A DNA stretch of 38,151 nt from a virus: IMG/VR virus record IMGVR_UViG_3300006793_000005, positions 1 through 38,151 of that record; one strand, written 5' to 3'. Every line of letters starts with the position of its first letter. The first letter of the stretch is position 1. This document shows, piece by piece, positions 7,793-13,826 of the stretch. Under the pieces are notes generated by a model. That model did not search any database, was not told the origin of the DNA, and saw only the letters and a program-made list of their open reading frames with translations. Position numbers and translations under genes: made by a program.

Positions 7793-7996
7793 ATGGCTTA
7801 CGCAGAACAACGGAAGAAGGCCGCAAAGGGCTGGATTCAGAAAGCCATCAAGAAGCCGGGAGCGCTCCGCGAAGAGCTCGACACACCGGCTGGCAAGAAG
7901 ATCCCAGCCAAGAAGCTCAACGCGGCTGCCAAGAAGCCAGGCAAGCTCGGCCAACGAGCCAGACTCGCCAAGACACTCAAAGGGTTTAACAAGTAG
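7793..7996 (+). CDS. Small Lys-rich conserved phage protein
   Basis: 67 residues, ATG preceded by GAGGAGG. The protein is very basic, with Lys/Ala-rich helical sequence (GWIQKAIKKPGALREEL, KKIPAKKLNAAAKKPGK, QRARLAKTLKGF). I recognise the IKKPGAL...IPAKKL...RARLAKTL pattern as recurring in small proteins of many tailed phages; no function is established to my knowledge. The charge suggests binding to DNA or to an acidic partner. The next gene starts one base after its stop, so the two are co-translated. Confidence 0.75.
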   Translation: MAYAEQRKKAAKGWIQKAIKKPGALREELDTPAGKKIPAKKLNAAAKKPGKLGQRARLAKTLKGFNK

Positions 7997-8389
7997 ATGG
8001 CTGCCCCCACCAGACAACCCAGCGCGAGCGAAGTCGAGTTCTTCCGGCACAACCCAAGCGTTGCTGCGTACGCTGCGCCAGACAACAGCGTCGTCTTCAA
8101 CCCCTTCGCGACACTCAGCCAGGCGGAACGGGAAAGCGTCTACAGGAACGAGAGCGCTCGCATCTTCATGAGGCAGAACCAGGCAGCGAGACCGACCAGA
8201 GAGAACTTCCCGCTCACGGAACAGCAACAGCGCATGGACTACCCAGCCTACCCAGCGCCGTATGACCCACAGCAGAGCGTAAGAGAAACCGTGGCGGCCA
8301 GAGCGCTCGCTGGTGACCCCTCCGCTGGAGATGTGACGCCGGAACAACAACGGTTTACCGAAGAACTCAAGTTTCGGATGCTCAAGTAA
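7997..8389 (+). CDS. Conserved hypothetical phage protein
   Basis: 130 residues beginning MAAPTRQPSASEVEFF, directly after the stop of the preceding gene. Segments such as FFRHNPSVAAYAAPDNSVV, FNPFATLSQAERESVY, RNESARIFMR and RALAGDPSAGDVTPEQQR resemble a hypothetical family I remember from several phages that usually sits near the small Lys-rich protein. It is mostly polar, with no signal peptide, membrane helix or catalytic motif visible. The minus-strand frame covering this region (7775-8602, 275 codons) is rejected because the plus frames carry the recognisable patterns and ribosome sites. Confidence 0.7.
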   Translation: MAAPTRQPSASEVEFFRHNPSVAAYAAPDNSVVFNPFATLSQAERESVYRNESARIFMRQNQAARPTRENFPLTEQQQRMDYPAYPAPYDPQQSVRETVAARALAGDPSAGDVTPEQQRFTEELKFRMLK

Positions 8390-8413
8390 ACACCCGCCAA
8401 ACAAGGTTACGAC

Positions 8414-8599
8414 ATGAAAGATACACCCCACGGAGCACTCGTCATCACCATCGGAGCACCAGGCGAACGTAAGAAAGTCGCCAAGAACAAACTCCGAGCT
8501 GAACTCCAGAAGGTCTACGACTCCTGGAAACCAAAGACCGACGAAGGCATCGCCTACGATCGCGAACTCAAAGCGCTCCTCGACGCACATAAGAAGTAG
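8414..8599 (+). CDS. Small hypothetical protein
   Basis: 61 residues, the third gene of the short plus-strand trio. It is basic and helical after a short beta start (HGALVITIGAPGERKKVAKN, then LRAELQKVYDSWKPK and YDRELKALLDAHKK). The ATG at 8414 is 24 bases after the previous stop, with only a weak AAGGTTACGAC ribosome site. The function is unknown. The protein ends immediately before the large non-coding region. Confidence 0.55.
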   Translation: MKDTPHGALVITIGAPGERKKVAKNKLRAELQKVYDSWKPKTDEGIAYDRELKALLDAHKK

Positions 8600-8879
8600 C
8601 ACAGACCTATCCTCCTCTCAGTACCACTGTTGACCTGCGTACCACGAACCGGAAACATGGTCAACTTGCAATCCCTGAGAAATCAGGCAAGCTCTCGAGC
8701 GTAGCGTAAACGCGGAGCACACGCGTAGCGGATGAGCGAGCGAGAGAGCTTGCCGTTGCCCCTAATACGCAACCGAGGGCGAAGCACGAGGGTGGTTCCC
8801 CTACTTACCTTATACTGCAGCATTTGCTTTGCGGTACTTCGACGTCTCTCTCACTTTATTAATTTCAAAGAGGGAGACG
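8600..8879. other. Non-coding region with nested inverted repeats
   Basis: I find no credible gene here. Visible elements are GTTGACC/GGTCAAC (8629-8635 and 8659-8665); two GTACCAC repeats 18 bases apart (8621, 8639); a long-range inverted repeat GCAAGCTCTC/GAGAGCTTGC (8687-8696 and 8744-8753); and GTTGC/GCAAC (8756-8760 and 8770-8774). A TATACT sequence at 8811-8816 could be a -10 box but lacks a good -35. The region may hold a structured RNA, replication origin, packaging site or regulatory region. Confidence 0.5.
8687..8753. repeat. Long inverted repeat, possible structured RNA or origin element
   Basis: Arms GCAAGCTCTC (8687-8696) and GAGAGCTTGC (8744-8753) are perfect reverse complements separated by 47 bases that are rich in GCG and contain further short complementary pieces. 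It lies outside any gene, just after the three-gene plus-strand cluster. No T-run follows, so a simple terminator is less likely. Confidence 0.6.
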
Positions 8880-9110
8880 ATGGAGAAACGCTATGCTGCT
8901 CTGAAGTTGACCACTCAGAGTGCACATGCTACCCTCGCGTCGGCAACGCCGCCTCGGAAGCTCGCTTCCAACGGGCGGACTGCTAGCGAGGGCCGGGTTA
9001 ACTCCTTGTCCGATTCTGCCTTCGCTGCCACCTGTGCGCTGCTACGCACCGGAGGCTTACCCTGGGCGTACCTTGTTACCGGTGCCTGGGGTTTTCTACG
9101 TCTGGGGTAA
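8880..9110 (+). CDS. Doubtful small ORF
   Basis: A possible 76-codon gene with ATG at 8880 behind AGGGAGACG and a TATACT sequence about 65 bases upstream. The product (MEKRYAALKLTTQSAHATLA..., ending TGAWGFLRLG) has no recognisable domain, and its composition looks like translated non-coding sequence. It is listed because the ribosome site is reasonable and nothing else occupies the region. If it is not a gene, 8600-9312 is one 700-bp non-coding stretch. Confidence 0.25.
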   Translation: MEKRYAALKLTTQSAHATLASATPPRKLASNGRTASEGRVNSLSDSAFAATCALLRTGGLPWAYLVTGAWGFLRLG

Positions 9111-9312
9111 GGGCACGAGCTCAGAATTTGCCAGCGACCGGAGGTTAGGCGTCGAGCGGGGCGAGACGGGGGGACGGGGTGGTTACCCCCCCCTGGCCTG
9201 GACGGGAGGGGCCTTTGCTCGAGCCTGGCCCAGAGCCCAGAGCACACCCAGGGGCCCGCAATAAGGAACTCGCGATGGCAGTCTCACAAACGGCCCACAG
9301 CAGTCCCTGGCG
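9111..9312. other. G-rich non-coding stretch with C8 tract and hairpin
   Basis: No gene is supported here. The plus strand has G-tracts at 9158-9161, 9168-9173 and 9176-9179, then a C8 tract (9186-9193), then more G-tracts at about 9204-9211. GGGGT (9176-9180) can pair with ACCCC (9185-9189) over a GGTT loop, or the G-tracts could form a quadruplex. This base usage is unlike the rest of the window. Confidence 0.5.
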
Positions 9313-9681
9313 TCAGCCGACTGCGTCCAAGATAGACCTCACGGAGTCTAGTCGTTCTAGTGAGGGGGGTTCCTGAGCGATTGAACCCTGGCCTACTTGC
9401 GTCGTGTTCGTCTGTTCACTGGCGCTCGCATCAGAGCGCTTGACCATGCGGAGCATCATCTTGCGCTTGTGTCTGAAGGGTCTGACTTTGAGTGCTTGCC
9501 CCTTCTGTAGTGTCTGGATGGCTCTCGTGGCCGATGCTCTGGTCATGCCTACTTGGCGTCCTATCTCGGTGAACGTGGCGAGTGTCCAAACGTCACACGC
9601 AAGCCCGATCTTCCGTAGGTAGGCCAGTACGATCGCAGCTGCAGGTCCGTACGCTCTCACATCCTCAGGCAGAACAGTCAT
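9313..9681 (-). CDS. Winged-helix DNA-binding regulator
   Basis: 122 residues with ATG at 9681. The core TFTEIGRQVGMTRASATRAIQTLQ followed by basic KVRPFRHKRKMML is a winged helix-turn-helix of the MarR/replication-initiator type (recognition helix around MTRASATRAIQTL, then the wing). The N-terminal VRAYGPAAAIVLAYLRKI forms the usual first helix. The C-terminal 45 residues are polar and variable. It is the only minus-strand gene between 7.8 and 17.9 kb and lies back-to-back with the early-type plus-strand genes. It may control the divergent region 9682-9919, or it could bind a replication origin in the adjacent non-coding region. Confidence 0.75.
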   Translation of the reverse strand: MTVLPEDVRAYGPAAAIVLAYLRKIGLACDVWTLATFTEIGRQVGMTRASATRAIQTLQKGQALKVRPFRHKRKMMLRMVKRSDASASEQTNTTQVGQGSIAQEPPSLERLDSVRSILDAVG

Positions 9682-9919
9682 GAACGCTAGACTGGTCCCT
9701 GATCACGATTGCGTCAAGGTGCGTACCGTTTCGCACTTTCGGTGATTGTGGCTATTCGTTGCACTGCTCGCCAGGTGCGGTCTCTTCTTCCCTGTTGTGC
9801 ATACGTCTGTGTTGACAGTGTGAATATGTTCAGGCACCCTGAGGAAGCAACAGCAAACGCGGTTGCCTCCGACCCGGGGACATGGGTTGGGGAAGAACCA
9901 TCAACCGAGAGGATACGAC
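9682..9919 (+). promoter_or_regulatory. Divergent regulatory region and structured leader
   Basis: This 238-bp gap separates the winged-helix gene from the first plus-strand early gene. It holds a perfect TTGACA at 9812-9817 without a good -10 at normal spacing, and an imperfect palindrome TGAATATGTTCA at 9821-9832. Two predicted RNA hairpins lie just upstream of the gene: GCAAC/GTTGC (9847-9851, 9862-9866) and CCGACCC/GGGTTGG with one G-U pair (9869-9875, 9884-9890). The leader ends CAACCGAGAGGATACGAC before the ATG. A promoter is likely, but I cannot place its exact boxes. Confidence 0.5.
9902..9919 (+). repeat. Repeated leader motif, copy 1
   Basis: CAACCGAGAGGATACGAC lies directly before the ATG at 9920 and is repeated exactly before the ATG at 10512. 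It contains a GAGAGG ribosome site. Two unrelated coding sequences sharing an identical leader points to recent duplication or selection for a common translational signal. Confidence 0.8.
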
Positions 9920-10429
9920 ATGAAAACCCTACGCATCATCGCAACCGAGATCGCACGGTGTGGCATCGACATCCGCGATGACCGACTTCCGCACTGGCCG
10001 CGAAGCACGATCGGACTCAGAGCAAGCGAACGCCTCCCTTGGCGCATCATCCGAGACCTTGAGGCGCTCGGTTACTGGGTAGAGGTCGACGACGACAGCA
10101 AGTCGCGCGGATACGCCCACGGTGAGACAACGTTCATCTGTGGTTGTGGTGATAACGGGGCCGAGATCGTAGCCTCGACAGACGACCTACTCGCGCTGTC
10201 AGAGGCCATCGCTGAGAATGGCGCATACGCCAAGGGGCAGAGCCTATACCGCGATAAGGGCTGGGCCCGTTCGTGTGGCTGGCGACACTACGTGTACGAG
10301 GGTGTCTCGAAGCGCTCAGGCCTCATCCGAGTGCGACGGGTTAGCACGTCAACGGGGCGTATCCACAAGACGGTGCAGGAGTGGCCGATCGGTCACTTCA
10401 TACCGACCAAGCGCAATTGGGCCGCATAG
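9920..10429 (+). CDS. Hypothetical early protein
   Basis: 169 residues, ATG at 9920 after GAGAGGATACGAC. I do not recognise the family. It has an N-terminal helical part (LRIIATEIARCGIDI, RIIRDLEALGYWVEVDDD), a Cys pair CGCG at about 74-77, and basic C-terminal strands (RVRRVSTSTGRIHKTVQEW). A longer reading from 9863 exists, but it has no ribosome site and would run through the leader hairpins. It shares its 18-base leader with the gene at 10512, so the two are probably regulated alike. Confidence 0.65.
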   Translation: MKTLRIIATEIARCGIDIRDDRLPHWPRSTIGLRASERLPWRIIRDLEALGYWVEVDDDSKSRGYAHGETTFICGCGDNGAEIVASTDDLLALSEAIAENGAYAKGQSLYRDKGWARSCGWRHYVYEGVSKRSGLIRVRRVSTSTGRIHKTVQEWPIGHFIPTKRNWAA

Positions 10430-10511
10430 AGGCAAGGGGTAGCGCCTGAGCATCGCTCGGGCTCTACACCGTGCGCCTATGCACGACCACTAGCAACCGA
10501 GAGGATACGAC
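10430..10511 (+). promoter_or_regulatory. Structured leader with repeated motif, copy 2
   Basis: An 82-base gap between two early genes. GCCTGAG (10444-10450) pairs with CTCGGGC (10456-10462) over a 5-base loop, and GTGC (10471-10474) with GCAC (10481-10484). GACCACTAG follows (10485-10493, also found at 11079 and, as GACCACTA, at 14917), then the exact leader repeat CAACCGAGAGGATACGAC (10494-10511) and the start codon. Confidence 0.6.
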
Positions 10512-11021
10512 ATGACAACCAAGATTGACACCAAGCACCACGACTATGACTGCATGCTTCACCATGGTGACACGGACTGTGACTGTGGCATGGGCGATGC
10601 TCGCGAGCGCTGGCAAGACCTGATGAGTCTCTACCATGACTCCACCAGACGCGGGCCGTTCCGTGACGATCTGATGGACGAGTTGAACGAACTGGACAAG
10701 GCACTCGCAGACCATGCCAAGCGTCCAGTGTGCAAGTGGACTGGGCTTGTCAGTTATGAGACGCGGGTTCCGTTCCCCAGCTGTGGCCTGAACGGCGATT
10801 GGTCGGTTAGCGCGTGGCACATCGACATTGCAGGCACTGCCAACCGAACCGATGGTGGGTGCTACTTGCTTGATGATGAGAACGGCAGCTACTCCATCGT
10901 CCGGCGTTGGTATGTCGAGGATGACAACGACCGTATCGAAGTGCTCGGTACGTGGGGCAGCGTTGACCATGCAATCGCGGCCGCTCGCATCATCAGAAGA
11001 CGACAGGCCATGAGCCTGTAG
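10512..11021 (+). CDS. Hypothetical early protein with Cys/His-rich N-terminus
   Basis: 169 residues starting at the ATG at 10512. The N-terminal 27 residues are unusually rich in His, Asp and Cys (KHHDYDCMLHHGDTDCDCG), which could bind metal. A helical stretch (RERWQDLMSLYHDS, DDLMDELNELDKALADHA) and a beta-rich C-terminal half (SVSAWHIDIAGTAN, GSYSIVRRWYVEDDNDRIEV) follow, ending in a basic helix. I do not recognise the family. It lies in the run of small early genes that are separated by structured leaders. Confidence 0.65.
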   Translation: MTTKIDTKHHDYDCMLHHGDTDCDCGMGDARERWQDLMSLYHDSTRRGPFRDDLMDELNELDKALADHAKRPVCKWTGLVSYETRVPFPSCGLNGDWSVSAWHIDIAGTANRTDGGCYLLDDENGSYSIVRRWYVEDDNDRIEVLGTWGSVDHAIAAARIIRRRQAMSL

Positions 11022-11119
11022 CCTTGCCACGTTCCAGCGCACGGCACACGTCGTGTTCTGGCGCAGTCGCAAGACTGAGACCACTAGACGCGCAGGGATG
11101 CGCAGGAGGATAGACCACA
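11022..11119 (+). promoter_or_regulatory. Structured leader of the cysteine-motif gene
   Basis: A 98-base gap. A GC-rich imperfect hairpin spans about 11037-11064 and contains GCGC arms. GACCACTAG is at 11079-11087, the same motif found in the leader at 10485. GCGCA/TGCGC closes a GGGA (GNRA-type) tetraloop immediately after. AGGAGGATAGACCACA, a strong ribosome site, then leads to the ATG at 11120. No promoter boxes are evident, so this is more likely a leader or processing element within a polycistronic RNA. Confidence 0.5.
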
Positions 11120-12028
11120 ATGCAGACCGTTATCACTGACGAGCTAATCACACTTCTCGCCTCGCTCAAGACCAAGAAAACAGCAGTGGAAATGAAGGCC
11201 ATTTGGGCCGTCAATCCTGCGATGGCCGTAGCTTGGCAGGCTGCCATGCTTGCCAACGGGAAGCGCAAGCTTCTGAGCGTCAATCAAGCCAAACTGGACA
11301 AGTCTGGGAAGACAATAGGTGTGCTCACAGTAGGCCTGACCATGTCGCCAGCTGATGAGTCTGCGCCTTTTATCAAGGGGCATAACGCTTGTGCAGGTAG
11401 CACCACAGCATGCCGAGCGGTCTGTGTTGGCAATGCCACTGGTCAGGCCGCTATCTCCGCTCTGTTAGAATTCGATGGGCACCTTCTCGCGCGTCTGGGG
11501 CGCACGATTCTGCGGCATTACTGCAGAGACCTATTCGACGCGCGAGAAGCTCACGAACTCGCAGCCGCACGACGTAAGGCAGACCGACTAGGCTACGGTC
11601 TCGCATACCGTCCAGACGTGGCCACCGACTATCAGGACGGCCGCCAAGGGTCAGACGTGGACATGGTGTACGGGTACACGGCCGTATCGGCCGCAATGCG
11701 TCGTGACGATGGCACCTTGCGCGCATTCTCTCGGAAGGACACCAAGCGCTCAGACGGTCTCGCGCGTGCATGGGTGGCCAAGGGTTATCCGGTGGCAGTG
11801 GTCTTCACAGTGGCCAAGGGAGAGCCGTTGCCCAAGACGTGGCACGGCGCGCCGGTCATCGATGGGGACCTCCACGATGTCTGGCCCATGCAGGATAACC
11901 CGACCACTGGCGCGCCCATCAGCGACAGCTATGGTCAACACGGTGTCGTGATCGGTCTTCGCATGAAGTACGCGAACAATGGCCAACGTGATGCAATCAT
12001 CGCGACCGGCTTCGCGGTAGCTGCGTAG
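11120..12028 (+). CDS. Phage Cys-motif protein (Gp88/DUF7227-like)
   Basis: 302 residues. The motif HNACAGSTTACRAVCVGNATG near residues 88-108 (Cys 91, 98, 102) resembles the CPGAT..C...C....G core of a phage family often annotated as gene product 88-like, in which Cys residues probably bind metal. The upstream IGVLTVGLTMSPADES and downstream LEFDGHLLARLGRTILRHY segments, and a C-terminal region with GYPVAVVFTVAKG and DLHDVWPMQD, fit that layout. The biochemical function of the family is not known to me. AGGAGG precedes the ATG. The family name is a pattern-based memory and should be treated as provisional. Confidence 0.65.
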   Translation: MQTVITDELITLLASLKTKKTAVEMKAIWAVNPAMAVAWQAAMLANGKRKLLSVNQAKLDKSGKTIGVLTVGLTMSPADESAPFIKGHNACAGSTTACRAVCVGNATGQAAISALLEFDGHLLARLGRTILRHYCRDLFDAREAHELAAARRKADRLGYGLAYRPDVATDYQDGRQGSDVDMVYGYTAVSAAMRRDDGTLRAFSRKDTKRSDGLARAWVAKGYPVAVVFTVAKGEPLPKTWHGAPVIDGDLHDVWPMQDNPTTGAPISDSYGQHGVVIGLRMKYANNGQRDAIIATGFAVAA

Positions 12029-12109
12029 GCTCTCACGCGGATGGGATCCGATCGCCTAGATCGGGTCTCATGGCGTGCGATTCTGCGCGGCTTTCAAGAG
12101 GGTAGAAAC
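12027..12109 (+). ncRNA. Repeated structured leader element, copy A
   Basis: First of three related intergenic elements. It starts inside the stop codon of the preceding gene with AGGCTCTCACGCG and ends at the ATG at 12110. A central stem pairs GGGATCCGATC (12043-12053) with GATCGGGTCTC (12059-12069), 11 pairs including two G-U, over loop GCCTA. Outer CACGC (12034-12038) can pair with GCGTG (12073-12077). The shared 3' flank GGCGTGCGATTCTGC follows. The last 25 bases diverge from copies B and C. Confidence 0.7.
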
Positions 12110-12241
12110 ATGAACAGCATCATATACGCCGACGACATCGAAACCATGGTTAAGATCTGCGCCGAATTGGACGTGTGGCGCTTGGGATTCAAGGCCGAAT
12201 ACGTCCACGGTCGGGGCTGGGAAATACGGCTCTTACGCTAG
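12110..12241 (+). CDS. Very small hypothetical protein
   Basis: 43 residues (MNSIIYADDIETMVKICAEL..., ending GRGWEIRLLR) with ATG at 12110 and an AGAGGGTAG ribosome site. It is bounded on both sides by copies of the same structured element, which is the main evidence that it is a real expressed gene. A longer frame from 12041 would read through the element and is rejected. It is a compact acidic helix followed by a basic strand-like tail; function unknown. Confidence 0.55.
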   Translation: MNSIIYADDIETMVKICAELDVWRLGFKAEYVHGRGWEIRLLR

Positions 12242-12249
12242 CCGAACGT

Positions 12250-12330
12250 AGGCTCTCACGCGCGGGTGCCCTCTCCGTTGGATGGGGCGCCAGGCGTGCG
12301 ATTCTGCACGATTCAACAGAGGTACTATCA
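12250..12330 (+). ncRNA. Repeated structured leader element, copy B
   Basis: It starts AGGCTCTCACGCG like copy A, but the central stem has a different sequence: GGTGCCCTCTCC (12265-12276) pairs with GGATGGGGCGCC (12280-12291) over a GTT loop, with one mismatch and two G-U pairs. The 42 bases 12293-12334, including the ATGA start, are identical to 12850-12891 in copy C. Conserved flanks around a stem of changing sequence but kept pairing indicate selection on RNA structure. Confidence 0.75.
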
Positions 12331-12804
12331 ATGAGTACAGACATCCAGATCCACGACCATATCAACGGCGACGACGACTTCCCTTTCGCCGCCCGCATAG
12401 GCCACGGTGGGATCGTGACGGTCGGCGGAGACCCGACCAGCTGCGACCCCTTCGTTGTGGTGACGTCAGAGGGCTACCCGAACTACCCACAGATCACCCT
12501 ATCGCTGCACGGCGGGAATTACACCTACCAGCAAGGGACGCCTGCGCTGACCTACACATACGCGCATGACCGGTCACGCCCGGTCCAATTCTGGGCTGAT
12601 AAGATCGCGACCATCATGGGGTGTGTGTGTCCCCTGTGCGATGCGCCCATCGTGCGATCCGAGTGCGGTGGCAGTGGTGAAGGCATATGTGGGGACAGTG
12701 AAGATGCAGCGCCGGACGTGAGGTCACGCATATTTGGGTACGCGCAGGCATGCCACGCTAGCCTCGTGACATGTGAAGACCTTACCGCGTTTGAAAGCCG
12801 ATAG
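12331..12804 (+). CDS. Hypothetical early protein with Cys motif
   Basis: 157 residues, ATG at 12331 after CAGAGGTACTATCA. Residues 5-90 are beta-rich (HGGIVTVGGDP, DPFVVVTSEGYP, QITLSLHGGNYTYQQG). A Cys cluster follows (CVCPLCDAPIVRSECG), which looks like a small zinc-binding site, then an acidic helical end. I do not recognise the family. The gene is flanked by leader copies B and C, giving it the same expression signals as its neighbours. Confidence 0.6.
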   Translation: MSTDIQIHDHINGDDDFPFAARIGHGGIVTVGGDPTSCDPFVVVTSEGYPNYPQITLSLHGGNYTYQQGTPALTYTYAHDRSRPVQFWADKIATIMGCVCPLCDAPIVRSECGGSGEGICGDSEDAAPDVRSRIFGYAQACHASLVTCEDLTAFESR

Positions 12805-12807
12805 CAC

Positions 12808-12887
12808 AGGCTCTCACGCGTACGGGATCTGAGGATGCTCGGGTCTCGTGGCGTGCGATTCTGCACGATTCAACAGAGGTACTATCA
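12808..12887 (+). ncRNA. Repeated structured leader element, copy C
   Basis: Third copy. It has the same AGGCTCTCACGCG start and a stem GGGATCTGAG (12824-12833) with CTCGGGTCTC (12838-12847), ten pairs including three G-U, over loop GATG. GGCGTGCGATTCTGC and the same 3' flank and ribosome site as copy B (identical over 42 bases) follow. The stem differs in sequence and length from copies A and B but keeps pairing. Confidence 0.75.
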
Positions 12888-13193
12888 ATGAAACGCTTGA
12901 CCATAGCCGTCCTACTGCTCGCACAGGGATGTGCGACCGTCCCACCCGCTCGCCAGATGCCGCGCATCACACACAAGTGCTCGATCGTCGATCGAATCGA
13001 AGGCGGATGGGCCATCATCGAAGCGCCTGACGGTGTGTTGTATGAAATCCCGGCGGAGACCATGCCGGGCATCACTGAAGGGGCGCCCCTGTGTGCCCTA
13101 GAACGCATCGCAGACCTCTGGGAGCCCCACCAGCTGTTTGACTGCCTGGAGCGTGGGGAAGACGTTAATACCTGCATGACTGAGGAGGGCTAG
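12888..13193 (+). CDS. Secreted lipoprotein with DUF3006-like domain
   Basis: 101 residues. The N-terminus MKRLTIAVLLLAQGCATVPP is a short signal peptide with a lipobox-like LAQGC, so the mature protein (from about Cys 15) should be a membrane-anchored lipoprotein. The segment IVDRIEGGWAIIEAPDGVLY followed by EIPAETMPGITEGAPL matches the VDRIEG...AVLE...G...IP...LP.GAKEG pattern of DUF3006 proteins. The C-terminal half has three Cys. Early-expressed phage lipoproteins often block re-infection or receptor use; that role is inference. Its last codons carry the ribosome site of the next gene. Confidence 0.7.
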   Translation: MKRLTIAVLLLAQGCATVPPARQMPRITHKCSIVDRIEGGWAIIEAPDGVLYEIPAETMPGITEGAPLCALERIADLWEPHQLFDCLERGEDVNTCMTEEG

Positions 13194-13199
13194 ACCATG
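13182..13199 (+). repeat. Gene-junction module, copy 1
   Basis: GAGGAGGGCTAGACCATG occurs identically at three gene junctions (here, 15262 and 15637). It encodes the last three residues Glu-Glu-Gly and the stop of the upstream gene, supplies the Shine-Dalgarno (GAGGAGG) and provides the downstream start codon three bases after the stop. Confidence 0.8.
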
Positions 13200-13826
13200 G
13201 AAACCATCACCACAGACGTCATCATCCAAGGACCAGCAACCTGCGGCAGGACAGGAGCGACATACTATGAGGCATGGCTGCCCCTTCGCAGCCCGGCCCA
13301 GGAGTACATCAAGGGCACCCCGTGCGCCTCTGGGCCGACCCCTTACGCGGCCATGAAGAGCCTCGCCAGCAAATACCCGTGGTCAAAGGAGGGCGGCCCC
13401 TTGGTCAGCCTTGAGTTTGCCGGGCCGGTGGCCGACAAAATCATCCTCGACTATCACACCTGTGAGGACTGCGGGAAAGACGAGCGCGAAGACCAGCGCC
13501 ACGGCGGCCACTACTTCATGTGTGAGGCAACCGAGGCGGGGCGCGCGGGGCGTGCGATGTGGGCGGAAGAGGCTGCTAAGGAGCGCCTCGCCGACGCTGC
13601 CCCTGACCTACTCGCAGCCTTAAAGCACATGGTGATGGTTTACACCCTCACCAGCGACCATATAGACGGCCATGCGCCTGATGCTGAGTGCTGTCTTTGT
13701 GAGGCACACAGGGCCATCGCCAAGGCCACTGCCGAGACCGAGAGCTGCCCGGATTGTGGCGGGGGGGCTCTCCGTCTCGACACGACGACCGGCGCGGTCG
13801 ACTGCGTCGATTGCGGGGGGGAGTAA
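13197..13826 (+). CDS. Zinc-ribbon protein of unknown function
   Basis: 209 residues. An N-terminal beta-rich part is followed by a first Cys/His cluster (HTCEDCGKDEREDQRHGGH), a helical section with AAPDLLAALKHMVMV and AHRAIAKATA (a pattern common at the ends of small phage early proteins), and a C-terminal zinc ribbon, CPDCGG ... CVDCGG, at about residues 184-208. It is coupled to the upstream lipoprotein gene by the GAGGAGGGCTAGACC junction. Its TAA overlaps an ATG (13826) that opens the second frame of the methyltransferase locus. It may bind DNA or RNA; no catalytic motif is seen. Confidence 0.65.
   Translation: METITTDVIIQGPATCGRTGATYYEAWLPLRSPAQEYIKGTPCASGPTPYAAMKSLASKYPWSKEGGPLVSLEFAGPVADKIILDYHTCEDCGKDEREDQRHGGHYFMCEATEAGRAGRAMWAEEAAKERLADAAPDLLAALKHMVMVYTLTSDHIDGHAPDAECCLCEAHRAIAKATAETESCPDCGGGALRLDTTTGAVDCVDCGGE

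Noticed and set aside
7775-8602. 275-codon minus-strand frame opposite the three small plus genes
   Set aside because: The plus frames carry the conserved IKKPGAL and FFRHNPSVAAYA patterns and good ribosome sites. The minus frame is Phe/Leu/Val/Ser-rich with no domain.
8765-8790. Sequence resembling a T7-type promoter (TAATACG near 8766, AGGGCGA downstream)
   Set aside because: The spacing between the two similar parts is wrong, the middle does not match, and no phage RNA polymerase gene is present. Chance resemblance.
8900-9110. Search for tRNA genes in the non-coding region
   Set aside because: No cloverleaf with a T-loop GTTCRA motif and matching acceptor stem could be found here, nor did I notice one elsewhere in the window.
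9337-9370. Hairpin CCTCAC/GTGAGG with inner CTAG pair as a terminator
   Set aside because: It lies within the coding sequence of the winged-helix gene, lacks a T-run and is explained by codon content.
9812-9840. TTGACA as a full sigma70 promoter
   Set aside because: No acceptable -10 box 15-19 bases downstream; the AT-rich GAATAT is only four bases away. Kept only as part of the divergent regulatory region.
12027-12887. CRISPR-like array
   Set aside because: Only three copies, spaced by whole coding genes and with variable stems; there are no short unique spacers and no cas genes.
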